64,000 bases of DNA from Kutzneria sp036403095 (GCA_036403095.1 DASWRQ010000080.1:36603-100602); one strand, 5' to 3'. Numbered from the stretch's first letter, positions 33,094 through 41,890 are shown. Notes: generated from the letters alone by a model not told the origin. Translations and numbers: made by a program.

Positions 33094-33766
33094 GGATCAC
33101 CACCAGGTCCTCGTGCCGCTGGCCGCGCTCGACGAGACCGGCCTGCTCAAGGAACTCCGTCCGGCTCCACATCACCGGTCCGAACGGGATCGTGCTGCGA
33201 GACACCACCTCGGCCGCCAGGCCGCCGTCGCGCAGCTGCCGCAGCGACTTGTCCGCATCGGACAGTGCTGAGTGGACCATCAGCAGGAACCCGCCCGGCT
33301 TCACCAGCCGCGGCATCGACCGGCAGATCGGATCCAGCAGCGCCCGGCCGTCCGGCCCCGCGTTCCAGGCCCTCCGCCGTCCCCGCGTCGCCGTCCCCGG
33401 CGGACACGGCACGTACGGCGGATTCGCCAGCACCACGTCGAACGACGCCGCCGCCGGCAACGCCAGCATCGAGCCCCGCAGCGCCCGGATCCGCTGGCCG
33501 TTCAACCAGGCGTTCAGCCGCGCCGACAACACCGCCCGCCGGGACACGTCGATCGCCACCACGTCCTCGGCCCCCAGCATGGACGCCGTGATCGCCAGCG
33601 CCCCCGTCCCCGTGCAGATGTCCAGCACCTTCGCACCCGGCGGAATGCCGGCCGCCGCCGCGGCCTCGGCCAGCAGCCAGGTGTCCGACTGCGGCCGGTA
33701 CACGCCCGGCGACCGCAATAGCCGCACCGCCGGCAGGGCCAGAGCCCGCTCCTCAAACGTGGTCAC
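33077..33766 (-). CDS. HemK/PrmC-like N5-glutamine-type methyltransferase
   Basis: 229 residues. SAM site VLDICTGTGALAITASML, acidic loop VVAIDVSRRAVLSARLN, and the substrate motif VVLANPPYVPCPP (NPPY). May methylate a Gln in a protein, or an unrelated N-substrate. GTG at 33766 is about 10 nt below a GGGTTA; ribosome site absent. Forms an operon with the CDGSH gene. Confidence 0.87.
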   Translation of the reverse strand: MTTFEERALALPAVRLLRSPGVYRPQSDTWLLAEAAAAAGIPPGAKVLDICTGTGALAITASMLGAEDVVAIDVSRRAVLSARLNAWLNGQRIRALRGSMLALPAAASFDVVLANPPYVPCPPGTATRGRRRAWNAGPDGRALLDPICRSMPRLVKPGGFLLMVHSALSDADKSLRQLRDGGLAAEVVSRSTIPFGPVMWSRTEFLEQAGLVERGQRHEDLVVIRADRP

Positions 33767-33776
33767 GCCACCGGAA

Positions 33777-33800
33777 TAACCCGCCACCAACAGTCCAAAC
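33777..33800 (-). promoter_or_regulatory. Sigma-B/F-type promoter, near-leaderless
   Basis: Minus strand GTTT, 14 nt, GGGTTA, 10 nt before the GTG at 33766. -10 is off consensus by one base. Confidence 0.45.
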
Positions 33801-33812
33801 CAGATTCCCCAA

Positions 33813-33930
33813 CCCCCGCGAGTCACGCTCTGGGACCCACCGAATGTAGGTTTCGGGCAGAACTGAGCCTCAGGTCTCGGATCTGCCCGAAACTGTGTTT
33901 CGGTGTGTCTGAGAGCGTGACTCGCGGGGG
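33813..33930. repeat. 118-nt imperfect inverted-repeat element (hairpin)
   Basis: The outer arms CCCCCGCGAGTCACGCTCT (33813-33831) and their complement at 33912-33930 match over 19 bp. Inner paired blocks are CACCGAA with TTCGGTG, and TTTCGGGCAGA with TCTGCCCGAAA. The loop is about 20 nt. It lies between the HemK-like promoter and the 3' end of topoisomerase IB. A half copy lies at 7297. Could be a MITE-like or REP-like element or an RNA structure. Confidence 0.75.
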
Positions 33931-33932
33931 GC

Positions 33933-34910
33933 TCAGGTGTCGAAGGGGATGCGGGAGAGGAGGCGGGACACGGAGCGTTCGACGCGGTCCAGGTCGGTGG
34001 TGGGGCGGATGGTGATGTCCTGCTCGAAGGCGCGGACGACCCGGGGATCCACATAGGACTTGCGGGCGATGGCCGGTGTGTTGCCGAGGTGGTGGGCGAC
34101 CTGCTTGAACATCTCGCGGACGGCGGTGCGCTTGCTGCCCTGGCCCTTGCGGCCGGCGAGGATGACGGCGGCCAGCACGGTGGCGTTCCAGGTGCGCAGG
34201 TCCTTGACGGTGAACTCGTCGCCGACCAGCTCGTGCAGGCGCTCGTTGACGTCCTGGGAGTCGAGGGGACGCCAGTCCTTGCCGTTGCGGTGCATCAACA
34301 GTCGGTCATTGCCGGTTCGGGAGCGCTTCAAGCTCAGCACGGCCTTGGCCAGCTCGGGGTCCTCCAGGGTGACGCGGCGTTCCTTCTTGCCCTTGGCCAG
34401 AAAGCAGAACTCCAGGCAGTTGCGGCGGACCGCGACGTGGGAGCGGAGCAGCGTGGACACGCCGTAGGTGCCGTTGGACTCGACGTACTCGTCGTTGCCG
34501 ATGCGGAACACGCCCTGCTCCAGCATGCGCAGGGCGACGGCGGTGACGCGCTGACGGGCCAGGCCGTCGGCGTCGAGATCGGTGGCGACCTGCTGGCGCA
34601 GGGCCGGCAGCTTCGAGGAGAGCCGGCGGACGCGCTCGAACTTCTGCCGGTCCCGGTCCTCCCGCCACTGGGCGTGGTAGAGGTACTGCTTGCGGCCGGC
34701 GTCGTCGGTGCCGGTGGCCTGGATGTGCCCGTTGGGCCACGGACAGATCCACACGTCCCGCCAGGCGGGCGGAATGGCCAGCGCGCGGATCCGGTCGAGG
34801 GTCTCGGCATCGGTCACCGGCGAGCCGTCGTAGTGCTGGTAGCCGAACCCGCGGCCACGGCGCCGCCGGGTGATGCACTCGCCGGTCAACCGGCTCCGTC
34901 TCAACCGCAT
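33933..34910 (-). CDS. Type IB DNA topoisomerase (eukaryotic-like)
   Basis: 325 residues. N-terminal domain with LAIPPAWRDVWICPWPNGH and QYLYHAQWREDRDRQKF, then the catalytic domain: RMLEQGVFRIGNDEYVESNG, KGKKERRVTLEDPELA, KDLRTWNATVLAAV (Arg/His set) and the active Tyr in ARKSYVDPRV. It relaxes supercoils. Start set by a GGGTAT 9 nt upstream with no ribosome site, so it appears to be a stress-induced leaderless gene. Confidence 0.95.
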   Translation of the reverse strand: MRLRRSRLTGECITRRRRGRGFGYQHYDGSPVTDAETLDRIRALAIPPAWRDVWICPWPNGHIQATGTDDAGRKQYLYHAQWREDRDRQKFERVRRLSSKLPALRQQVATDLDADGLARQRVTAVALRMLEQGVFRIGNDEYVESNGTYGVSTLLRSHVAVRRNCLEFCFLAKGKKERRVTLEDPELAKAVLSLKRSRTGNDRLLMHRNGKDWRPLDSQDVNERLHELVGDEFTVKDLRTWNATVLAAVILAGRKGQGSKRTAVREMFKQVAHHLGNTPAIARKSYVDPRVVRAFEQDITIRPTTDLDRVERSVSRLLSRIPFDT

Positions 34911-34919
34911 GGCGGCGGG

Positions 34920-34944
34920 ATACCCGTTCTGCTCAGGGGGAACC
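34920..34944 (-). promoter_or_regulatory. Sigma-B/F-type promoter, leaderless spacing
   Basis: Minus strand GGTTC, 14 nt, GGGTAT, then 9 nt to the ATG at 34910. The -35 overlaps the 3' end of the upstream PP2C gene. Confidence 0.65.
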
Positions 34945-36111
34945 GAGCGTCAAGCGATGTTGCTGGTCGCCGCGCCACTCCAGCAGCAGCGCGGTCGCGT
35001 CGTCCTGCAGCCGGCTGCGCTGGTGCGCGAGCACGGCACGCATCAGCCGGCGTAGCGTCTCCGGTGCCGGAAGGCCGTCCGCGGCGCCGCGGGCGACCAG
35101 GTCGGTGAACCGCTGCAGCCCGAACTCGCGGCCCAGCTCGTCCCGCGCCTCGGTGATGCCGTCGGTGTAGAACAGCACGCGGTCGCCCGGCTCCAGCTGG
35201 TAGCGGCACTCGGTCGCGGCAATGCCCAGGGCGAAGCCCATCGGCGGCGCGGGCGGGCAGCGCAGCGTGGTCAGCCACCGGCCCTGCCGGATCAGCAGCG
35301 GCGGCGGGTGGCCGCGATTGACCCACGTGAGCAGGCCGGTCGACGGCTGCATCTTGGCCAGCACGCCGGTGGCGAACCGCTTGCGGTCGAACTGCCGGGC
35401 GATGGCGTCGTCGATCGCGTCCCCGATCTCCGGCAACCGGGCGCCGCGCCGCCGTGTGTTGCGGCACGCGCCGGTCGCGACGGCGACGGTCAGGCCCGCG
35501 GACTGGTCGTGCCCCATCGCGTCGAAGACGGACAGGTGCAGCAGGTCCGGCGACATCGCGTAGTCCACCGCGTCGCCGCCGATCTCGTAGGCCGGTTCGA
35601 GGACCGCCGTCACGGCGACGTCCTTGGTGGCGAAGGTCAGCGGGGGCATCAGCGGCCAGATGACCTCCGACGGCAGCGACATCGGCCGGGCCCGCACCAG
35701 TTCCGCGTAGCTGTCGCTGTGCGGACGCTTGCTGACGATCAACAGGGCCGCCAACGAGGCCAGGGCCCGCAGGCCGGTGGCCGTGTCGGTGCTCCCGACC
35801 GACGCGCCGAGCACGCCGATCCGCTCGGTGCCGTCCAGCATCGGCACCCACAGGGTGGACTGGCTGGCGACCACCTCCACCTTCCGGAACGCCCAGCCCG
35901 CCGCCGTGGTGTCGACCGCCAGTTGCTGCTCGGTGTCGTCCAACCGGACAAGCCGTTCCTCACGGATGTCCGCGAGGTAGGCCACGACGTCCTTGAGACC
36001 GGCCGCCGCCCCGTGTCGCGCGACGAGGCCGGCGAGGTCGTCGAAGGTGGCCAGGTGGCTCGCCTCCAACAGCCCGGCCAACATCCGTGCCACGGAACCC
36101 GGTTCAGCCAT
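34933..36111 (-). CDS. PP2C/SpoIIE serine phosphatase with N-terminal sensor region
   Basis: 392 residues. Residues about 20-160 look like a GAF-like sensor. The SpoIIE phosphatase follows from about 185: YEIGGDAVDYAM, LSVFDAMGHDQSAGL, VNRGHPPPLLI, FYTDGITEARDELG and LQDDATALLLEW, with all metal-binding Asp kept. The start is leaderless (GGGTAG, 8 nt). Likely acts on phosphorylated STAS antagonists such as the one at 15504, thereby freeing a sigma factor from its anti-sigma. Confidence 0.9.
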   Translation of the reverse strand: MAEPGSVARMLAGLLEASHLATFDDLAGLVARHGAAAGLKDVVAYLADIREERLVRLDDTEQQLAVDTTAAGWAFRKVEVVASQSTLWVPMLDGTERIGVLGASVGSTDTATGLRALASLAALLIVSKRPHSDSYAELVRARPMSLPSEVIWPLMPPLTFATKDVAVTAVLEPAYEIGGDAVDYAMSPDLLHLSVFDAMGHDQSAGLTVAVATGACRNTRRRGARLPEIGDAIDDAIARQFDRKRFATGVLAKMQPSTGLLTWVNRGHPPPLLIRQGRWLTTLRCPPAPPMGFALGIAATECRYQLEPGDRVLFYTDGITEARDELGREFGLQRFTDLVARGAADGLPAPETLRRLMRAVLAHQRSRLQDDATALLLEWRGDQQHRLTLGSP

Positions 36112-36119
36112 GCGAACGG

Positions 36120-36145
36120 CTACCCGTGTCCCTCGATCGCTAACC
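36120..36145 (-). promoter_or_regulatory. Sigma-B/F-type promoter, leaderless spacing
   Basis: Minus strand GGTT, 16 nt, GGGTAG, then 8 nt to the ATG at 36111. Confidence 0.6.
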
Positions 36146-36149
36146 GGGC

Positions 36150-36174
36150 GGTTGTCGGCAGGGCAACCGGGTAT
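36150..36174 (+). promoter_or_regulatory. Sigma-B/F-type promoter, near-leaderless
   Basis: GGTTG, 14 nt, GGGTAT, then 10 nt to the ATG at 36185. Back to back with the previous promoter, 4 nt apart. Confidence 0.65.
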
Positions 36175-36184
36175 CCGCCGTCCC

Positions 36185-36532
36185 ATGGCGACCAACGAAC
36201 TCCCGCTGCCGGACTACGACCACCTGCCGTTTTCCTCCTTACAGCACCGGATCCGCAGCCTCGGCGAGGACGAACTCACCGCGCTGCGCGGGTACGAGAA
36301 CGAACACGCCCAGCGCGTCGCCGTGCTGGAGATGATCGATGCGCGGGTCGACGCGCTCCGGCAAGGCGCACAGCCCTCCGGCGGTGACCCCACGGCGCGG
36401 CGACCGGAGCAATCGCCGGGCGTCGACGCCGGTCCTTCGGTCACCGCCCAGACCGCCGCCCCGCCCGTCGGGCCGCCACCGCACGGCAATCCCGCGCAGC
36501 CGGCCCGGCCGAAGGCCGACCGGCACGCGTGA
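36185..36532 (+). CDS. Small protein of lipid-droplet-type domain (DUF8129-like)
   Basis: 115 residues. PDYDHLPFSSLQHRIRSLGE and LTALRGYENEHAQRVAVLEM form the N-terminal helical domain that I recall from mycobacterial lipid-droplet-associated proteins; the rest is a Pro/Ala/Arg-rich, disordered tail. It uses a TTA leucine codon at 36239. Head of an operon with the metallo-hydrolase, 37366 and the Zn dehydrogenase. Confidence 0.72.
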   Translation: MATNELPLPDYDHLPFSSLQHRIRSLGEDELTALRGYENEHAQRVAVLEMIDARVDALRQGAQPSGGDPTARRPEQSPGVDAGPSVTAQTAAPPVGPPPHGNPAQPARPKADRHA

Positions 36533-36533
36533 C

Positions 36534-37334
36534 ATGGCCGCCTGCTCGATCACCTTCATCGGCACCGCGACCACCCTGCTGCGGCTGGACGAGTTCACCG
36601 TGCTCACCGACCCGAACTTCCTGCACCGGGGCCAGTGGGCCTACCTCGGCAAGGGGCTGGTCAGCCGGCGGCGCACCGAGCCGGCCCTCCAGGTCCACGA
36701 GTTGCCGCCGCTGGACGCCGTTGTGCTCTCCCACCTGCACGGCGACCACTTCGACCGGACGGCCCGCCGCGGCCTGGACCGCGCGACGCCGGTCGTCACG
36801 ACCCCGAAGGCCGCGCGCCGACTGCACAGCTTCGGGTTCGGCGAGGCCGTCGGCCTGCACACGTGGGAGCAGCGCGAACTGCGCAGCGGGCCGGCCTCGC
36901 TGCTGCTGACGTCGCTGCCCGGCCGGCACTCGTTCGGCCTGGTCGGCGGCCTGATGCCGCCGGTCATGGGCACCTTGCTGGAATACCGCTCGCATGCCGG
37001 GGCACGGCCGCTGCGGATCTATCTGACCGGCGACACCCTCATGTACGACGGGCTCCGCGAGATCGGCCGGCAGTTCCCCGAGATCGACCTGGCCGTGGTC
37101 CATCTCGGCGGCACCAGGGTGCTCGGCGCGTTGGTGAGCATGGACGGCCACCAGGGTCGTGACCTGCTGGCCATGCTGGGGCCGCGGCACGCCGTGCCGG
37201 TCCACTACGACGACTACGGGGTGTTCAAGACGCCGCTGTCGCAGTTCCGCGACGTCATGGCGGCGAGCGGCCTGTCGACCTCGGTGCACTACCTGGAGCG
37301 GGGCCAGACCCATCAGATCAGCACCGTCCACTGA
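36534..37334 (+). CDS. Metallo-beta-lactamase-fold hydrolase (UlaG-like)
   Basis: 266 residues. SITFIGTATTLLRLDEFTVL, VVLSHLHGDHFDRTA (HxHxDH), LPGRHSFGLVG, IYLTGDTLMYDG and VPVHYDDYGVFKTP match the lactonase/UlaG or NAPE-PLD type, binding two metals. Start ATG lies 2 nt after the previous stop with no ribosome site of its own. Substrate unknown. Confidence 0.88.
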   Translation: MAACSITFIGTATTLLRLDEFTVLTDPNFLHRGQWAYLGKGLVSRRRTEPALQVHELPPLDAVVLSHLHGDHFDRTARRGLDRATPVVTTPKAARRLHSFGFGEAVGLHTWEQRELRSGPASLLLTSLPGRHSFGLVGGLMPPVMGTLLEYRSHAGARPLRIYLTGDTLMYDGLREIGRQFPEIDLAVVHLGGTRVLGALVSMDGHQGRDLLAMLGPRHAVPVHYDDYGVFKTPLSQFRDVMAASGLSTSVHYLERGQTHQISTVH

Positions 37335-37352
37335 AGGCACCGTCCACTGAAG
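37321..37352. repeat. Two perfect tandem 16-nt copies at the metallo-hydrolase stop
   Basis: GCACCGTCCACTGAAG occurs twice in a row; the first copy contains the TGA at 37332-37334. The period of 16 places the second stop out of frame. Confidence 0.85.
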
Positions 37353-37365
37353 AAAGGCAACGGGC

Positions 37366-37788
37366 ATGAGAACAGCAGCCAAGGCGGGCATCCTCGCCGG
37401 CGTCGGCGCGGCGGCGATCGCGCTGGGACGACGTCTCCAGGCCGCGAACGACAGCCGTGACGACCACTGGCTGGCCGTGACGGTCAACTGCTCGCCCGAC
37501 CAGCTCACCCCGCCGGAGTCGCTGCCGGAACCGTTGGCCCGGCTGCGTGATCGCGTCGAGCTGCGGGTCCGGCCGGCCGCCGGCGACAAGGGCACGGAAC
37601 TGCTCGCCCGGCCGACCGACGAGAGCCTGTCGCGGCCGGACCTGAGGGTGGCGTTACGGCAGGCGAAGTCCCTGATCGAGACGGGACTCGTGATCCATCC
37701 CGACTCGCCGGGCTCGGCGCATCCGGGACCGGCCGGGCGGCTGCTCGGCGCGGTCGTGGGCCGGGCGCAGAAGGAGGGCCGGCTGTGA
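37366..37788 (+). CDS. Small protein with N-terminal hydrophobic segment
   Basis: 140 residues. MRTAAKAGILAGVGAAAIALG is a short hydrophobic anchor or signal-like segment. The rest is soluble, with LAVTVNCSPDQLTPPESLPE and LRQAKSLIETGLVIHPDSPG. Not recognised, but its gene overlaps the Zn dehydrogenase start by 4 nt (GTGA), so it may support that enzyme. It uses a TTA codon at 37654. Confidence 0.72.
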   Translation: MRTAAKAGILAGVGAAAIALGRRLQAANDSRDDHWLAVTVNCSPDQLTPPESLPEPLARLRDRVELRVRPAAGDKGTELLARPTDESLSRPDLRVALRQAKSLIETGLVIHPDSPGSAHPGPAGRLLGAVVGRAQKEGRL

Positions 37789-38954
37789 GGGCGCTGTGCT
37801 GGGAGGGCATCAACGACGTTCGGGTGCAGAACGTGCCCGACGCGCGCATCCAGGACGCCGAGGACCTGGTGCTGCGGGTGGGACTGAGCACCGTGTGCGG
37901 CTCGGACCTGCACCTGTTGACCGGGCACATCCCGTTCATGCAGGCCGGTGACGTGATCGGCCACGAGTTCATGGGCGAGGTCGTCGAGGTGGGGCCCGGC
38001 GTGACCCGGCACAAGCCGGGCGACCGGGTGGTGGTCTGCTCGTTCATCGGCTGCGGCCGGTGCTGGTACTGCCAGCACGACCTGTGGTCGCTGTGCGACA
38101 ACACCAACACCAATCCGGGCATCACGCAGGCGCTGTGGGGCGCCGACCCGGGCGGCATCTTCGGCTACTCGCACGCCATGGGCGGCTTCCGCGGCAGCCA
38201 CGCGGAGTACGTCCGGGTGCCGTTCGCCGACCACACCGCGATCCCGATCCCGGACGGCGTCGACGACCAGAGCGCGTTGTTCGCGTCGGACTCGGCGCCG
38301 ACCGGCTGGATGGGCGCGGACCTCGGCGGCGTGCGGCCCGGTGACGTCGTCGCCGTGTGGGGGAGCGGCGCGGTGGGGCAGATGGCCGCCCGGTCCGCCC
38401 AGCTGCTCGGTGCCGAGCGGGTCTTCGTGATCGACCGGTTCGACTACCGGTTGCGCCAGGCCGAACGGGTCTTCGGCGCGGAGACGCTGAACTACGAGGC
38501 CGTCGACATCGGCGCGGCGCTGCGCGAGGAGACCGGCGGGCGCGGGCCGGACGTGTGCATCGAGGCTGTGGGGTGCGAGGCGCACAGCGACGGCCCGCAG
38601 CACGTGTACGACCAGGTCAAGAGCAAGCTCAAGCTGGAGACCGACCGGCCGATCGCGGTGCGCGACGCCATCCACAACTGCCGCAAGGGCGGCTCGGTGT
38701 TCGTGCTGGGCGTGTTCACCGGTTTCGTGGACAAGTTCCCGCTCGGCGCGCTGATGAACAAGGGACTGACGCTGCGGGCCGCGCAGCAGCACGGCCAGCG
38801 CTACGTGCCGATGCTGCTCGACCGCATCGCCAAGGGCGAGTTGAGCACGAGTCACCTGGCCACCCACCTGCTGCCGCTGGAGGAGGGGGCGCTCGGGTAC
38901 GAGATGTTCAAGAAGAAGACGGACGGCTGCGTGCGGGCGGTCTTCCGGCCGTGA
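37785..38954 (+). CDS. Zn-dependent alcohol dehydrogenase, formaldehyde-dehydrogenase-like
   Basis: 389 residues. The catalytic zinc Cys is in STVCGSDLHLLTGHIPF, followed by VIGHEFMGEVVEVG (zinc His-Glu) and the structural zinc GCGRCWYCQHDLWSLCDN. The NAD domain has VVAVWGSGAVGQMAARSA. The C-terminus matches the glutathione-independent formaldehyde dehydrogenase class. The deleted gene at 8774 comes from the same family. Operon with 36185-37788. Confidence 0.93.
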   Translation: MRALCWEGINDVRVQNVPDARIQDAEDLVLRVGLSTVCGSDLHLLTGHIPFMQAGDVIGHEFMGEVVEVGPGVTRHKPGDRVVVCSFIGCGRCWYCQHDLWSLCDNTNTNPGITQALWGADPGGIFGYSHAMGGFRGSHAEYVRVPFADHTAIPIPDGVDDQSALFASDSAPTGWMGADLGGVRPGDVVAVWGSGAVGQMAARSAQLLGAERVFVIDRFDYRLRQAERVFGAETLNYEAVDIGAALREETGGRGPDVCIEAVGCEAHSDGPQHVYDQVKSKLKLETDRPIAVRDAIHNCRKGGSVFVLGVFTGFVDKFPLGALMNKGLTLRAAQQHGQRYVPMLLDRIAKGELSTSHLATHLLPLEEGALGYEMFKKKTDGCVRAVFRP

Positions 38955-38958
38955 CCGG

Positions 38959-40056
38959 TCACGGGCAGGCCGGCGTGTCGCACGGCGCCGCGGCTTCGGC
39001 GAGCATCGTGACGACGTCCTCGGGCCGGCCGGCCCGGGCGTAGGCGGCGAGCTGCCGCGAGGCGCCGTCGCCGACGCGGCCGAGCAGGCGCGTCACGCGA
39101 TCGACGAAGTCCCGGTCGTCGTCGTCCAACACCGGACGGACCTCGGCCACGAGCCGGTCGAGGGCGTGCAGTTGGGGCGGGCTGCCGCTGGGCGCGGCGC
39201 AGCGTCCGCGGAGCCCGTCCCGGGCCGAGCGCCAGAGGTCCGCGCGGATCACCTCCTGGGCAACGTCCGGCGCGCTGTCGTCGGTGCGCAGCGCTCGGGC
39301 GACCAGCCCTCGTACGAGCACGGCGATCAGCGCCGCCTCCTGGGCGGTGACGGTCACGTCGCAGACGCGGACCTCCACGGTGGGATACGTCGGCGAGAGG
39401 CGGATGTCCCAGTACGCCATCGCCGGATCCAGCAACGCCCCGGCCCGGGTCATGGTGTCCAGCGTCGAGTCGTACTCCGCCGGCGACCGCAGGTAGGGCG
39501 GCGGACCGGCGGACGGCCAGTTCGACATCTGCATGTGCCGCCAGCTGGCGTAGCCGGTGTCCGCGCCGTCGCTGAGCGGGGAGTTCGCGCTGACCGCCAG
39601 CAACACCGGCAGCCACGGCCGCAGGTGGTTGAGCACGTGCAGGCCGGCCTCCCGGTCGGGCACGCCGACATGCACGTGGCAGCCGCAGACGTTGGCCGAC
39701 TTCATCAAACCGCGGAAGTGGCCGGCGATCCGGTGGTAGCGCCGTTCGGACGTCAGCGGCGGGGGAGAGGCCTCCGGCAGCGGCGGCGTGCCGCTGGCGA
39801 TCAGCCGCAGGCCCCGTTCGCGGGCGGACGCCGACAACGTCTCGCGCAGCCGGCCCAGGTGGCCGAGCAGCTCGCCGACGCCGGTGCAGACCGGCGTCGC
39901 CGACTCCACCTGGCAGGCGATCATCTCGGGCTGCAGCTCATCGGTCTCGCCGCCGGAACCGGCCAGCACCGCGCGGCCGGCGGGTACGGGCCGGCCGGCC
40001 GCGTCGACCAGGAGAAACTCCTCCTCCACGCCGAAGGTCAGGCCGGAACCGGCCAC
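38959..40056 (-). CDS. Carboxylate-amine ligase, YbdK/GCS2 family (copy 3)
   Basis: 365 residues. LTFGVEEEFLLVDAAGR, CQVESATPVCTGV, NVCGCHVHVGVPDREAGL, NSPLSDGADTGYASWRH and PTYPTVEVRVCDVTVTA mark the family. GTG start with GGGAGGTGC upstream. It overlaps the FAD gene (40038) by 19 nt, so the FAD enzyme and the ligase are one unit. Third copy of the family in 64 kb. Confidence 0.9.
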   Translation of the reverse strand: MAGSGLTFGVEEEFLLVDAAGRPVPAGRAVLAGSGGETDELQPEMIACQVESATPVCTGVGELLGHLGRLRETLSASARERGLRLIASGTPPLPEASPPPLTSERRYHRIAGHFRGLMKSANVCGCHVHVGVPDREAGLHVLNHLRPWLPVLLAVSANSPLSDGADTGYASWRHMQMSNWPSAGPPPYLRSPAEYDSTLDTMTRAGALLDPAMAYWDIRLSPTYPTVEVRVCDVTVTAQEAALIAVLVRGLVARALRTDDSAPDVAQEVIRADLWRSARDGLRGRCAAPSGSPPQLHALDRLVAEVRPVLDDDDRDFVDRVTRLLGRVGDGASRQLAAYARAGRPEDVVTMLAEAAAPCDTPACP

Positions 40057-41852
40057 GATCGCACCTCCCCGGCCAGCACCGCGCCGGCGATCGCGTCGGC
40101 GTCGCGGCGGAACGGGCTGTCCTGTCCGGGCCGGCCGGTGCCGACCTGCGTGAACCAGCGGGTGTTCTGGGTGACGACCCCGATGGCGTGGATATCGGGG
40201 TCGGGCCGGCCCCGGGCGTCGACCACGTGGAAGGGGGACCTGGTGATCGCCAGGCCGCCGCTGGCGAACCGCTGCCCGGCGGCCGGATCCGCGTTGACGT
40301 GCTCGCTGATCATGCCGTCGGCCATCATCCGGCGCAGCAACGGATTGGTGTCACGGCGCAGGTCGGCGCCGGGCGCCCGGGCGTCCAGCAGCACGTCGGC
40401 GAGGCGGCGAGAACCGTTGACCGCCGGCGATTCCACCGCGAACAGGCCGGCTTCCGCGGCGGAGAAGCGGGCGCCCGGTCCGACCACGTCCAGCACGCCG
40501 GCCTCGATCAGCGCCGTCAGCTGCTCGACGTGGGCCACCGGCGGGCCGGCCGACAGCAGGAAGCTCATCGGCGCCCAGCGGCTGAGGAAATCCCGCTGCG
40601 AATCCGGCAGCAGGCCGTCGAAGTCCACCACGTCCGGCATGAGCGGCCGCAGCGAGCGCATCACCTCCAGCGCGGCCTTGACGGGATCGACGGTCGACCC
40701 GGCGCGGGCCCGGGCGACGTCCTCGTGCAGGACGCCGAGCAGCTGCGACCGGAACTCGTCCGGGCCGGCGAAACGCCGGTCGGCGAACGGATCGGCCAGC
40801 GCGCCGATGTCGATGGGCGCGACGTCGTCGAGTCCGAAGTCGGCCAGCTTCTCGATGCTGAAGGCGGCAGCCGCCTCGTCGCCGTGCCGCTGACGCACGA
40901 TGCACCGGTAGTACGCGTGTTCGAGTTCGGCCCGGACCAGGGGCTCCACCTCGGCGGCGAAGTCCAGTTTCCCGTCGCCACGACGGGCGGCGGCGGCTTC
41001 CCGCAGCTCGGCCAGTCGGTCTTCGGTGAGGATGACCGGCCGCGGCGCGAGCTCGGCGGGCTCGTTGAGCTCGGCGCGGGCGCGGAACGGCAGCCCGCTG
41101 CGCGAGCCGGCGACCAGCCGCGGCTCGGCGCCGCTGGGCACGTAGCGCAATTCACCCTGTTGACGGACGAAGCGGCCGCCCCGGCCCACCGACAGCGCTC
41201 GGGTGACGTCGTAGCACGTCAGGCCGAGGCCGCGGATCGCGATGGTGCTGCCCGCCTCGATGTCGTCCAACGGCATCGTCGCGGCCATGCCGCCGCGGAT
41301 GTACCGGCCATGGTCGAGCAGCCGGCGCTCCTCGTCGTCGGGTTCGAGACCACTGTGGCCGGTCGCCAGGACCACCTTGTCCACAACGAGGTCGCGGTGT
41401 CCATTGTCGACGGTCAGGTGCAGCTGACCGTCCACCCGGCGTACTGCCGTCGCGGTGCCGGTCAGCGGGAACACCCGCACACCGGGCGGCGCGGACGCGC
41501 ACAGCCGGGCGAACGTCTCCCGCAGGTACCGGCCGTATTCGGCCCGACTGGGGTAGGTCTGCCGGCCGGTGTCGGCGTCGAGCCCGGCCCACTCGGCGAA
41601 CGACGTCGACCCGGCCGGATGATCCGGGGACTGCGCCGTCAACTCGGCGGCGGTGGCGTTGGTCGCGTACCACTCGGGCTGGTCGGTCCGCCACACCTGG
41701 CCCGAGCCGTGCTCGACCGGGTCGAGGGCCCAGATCACGACCTCGTGGCCGCCGGGGCGGCGGCGCAACCGGACCAGCAGCCGTTCCAGCACGGCCAGCC
41801 CGCGTGGACCACAGCCCACGATCGCCACCCGCAGCCGTCTTTTGCCTCTCAC
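40038..41852 (-). CDS. FAD/NAD(P)-binding protein (NAD_binding_9 type)
   Basis: 604 residues. FAD motif RVAIVGCGPRGLAVLERLL, then PEWYATNATAAELTAQS, KVVLATGHSGLEPDD, the second nucleotide region IAIRGLGLTCYDVTRALS and IHAIGVVTQNTRWFTQVGTG near the end. Similar proteins lie near thiol or amino-acid metabolism, but the reaction is unknown. GTG 41852 is 9 nt below a GGGTAC; a long in-frame extension to 42704 is antisense to the Rieske gene and is rejected. Confidence 0.88.
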   Translation of the reverse strand: MRGKRRLRVAIVGCGPRGLAVLERLLVRLRRRPGGHEVVIWALDPVEHGSGQVWRTDQPEWYATNATAAELTAQSPDHPAGSTSFAEWAGLDADTGRQTYPSRAEYGRYLRETFARLCASAPPGVRVFPLTGTATAVRRVDGQLHLTVDNGHRDLVVDKVVLATGHSGLEPDDEERRLLDHGRYIRGGMAATMPLDDIEAGSTIAIRGLGLTCYDVTRALSVGRGGRFVRQQGELRYVPSGAEPRLVAGSRSGLPFRARAELNEPAELAPRPVILTEDRLAELREAAAARRGDGKLDFAAEVEPLVRAELEHAYYRCIVRQRHGDEAAAAFSIEKLADFGLDDVAPIDIGALADPFADRRFAGPDEFRSQLLGVLHEDVARARAGSTVDPVKAALEVMRSLRPLMPDVVDFDGLLPDSQRDFLSRWAPMSFLLSAGPPVAHVEQLTALIEAGVLDVVGPGARFSAAEAGLFAVESPAVNGSRRLADVLLDARAPGADLRRDTNPLLRRMMADGMISEHVNADPAAGQRFASGGLAITRSPFHVVDARGRPDPDIHAIGVVTQNTRWFTQVGTGRPGQDSPFRRDADAIAGAVLAGEVRSWPVPA

Positions 41853-41861
41853 CGCGCTCTG

Positions 41862-41887
41862 GTACCCGTCCGAGGACTGGGTCAACC
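41862..41887 (-). promoter_or_regulatory. Sigma-B/F-type promoter, leaderless GTG start
   Basis: Minus strand GGTT, 16 nt, GGGTAC, then 9 nt to the GTG at 41852. Confidence 0.6.
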
Positions 41888-41890
41888 TTT

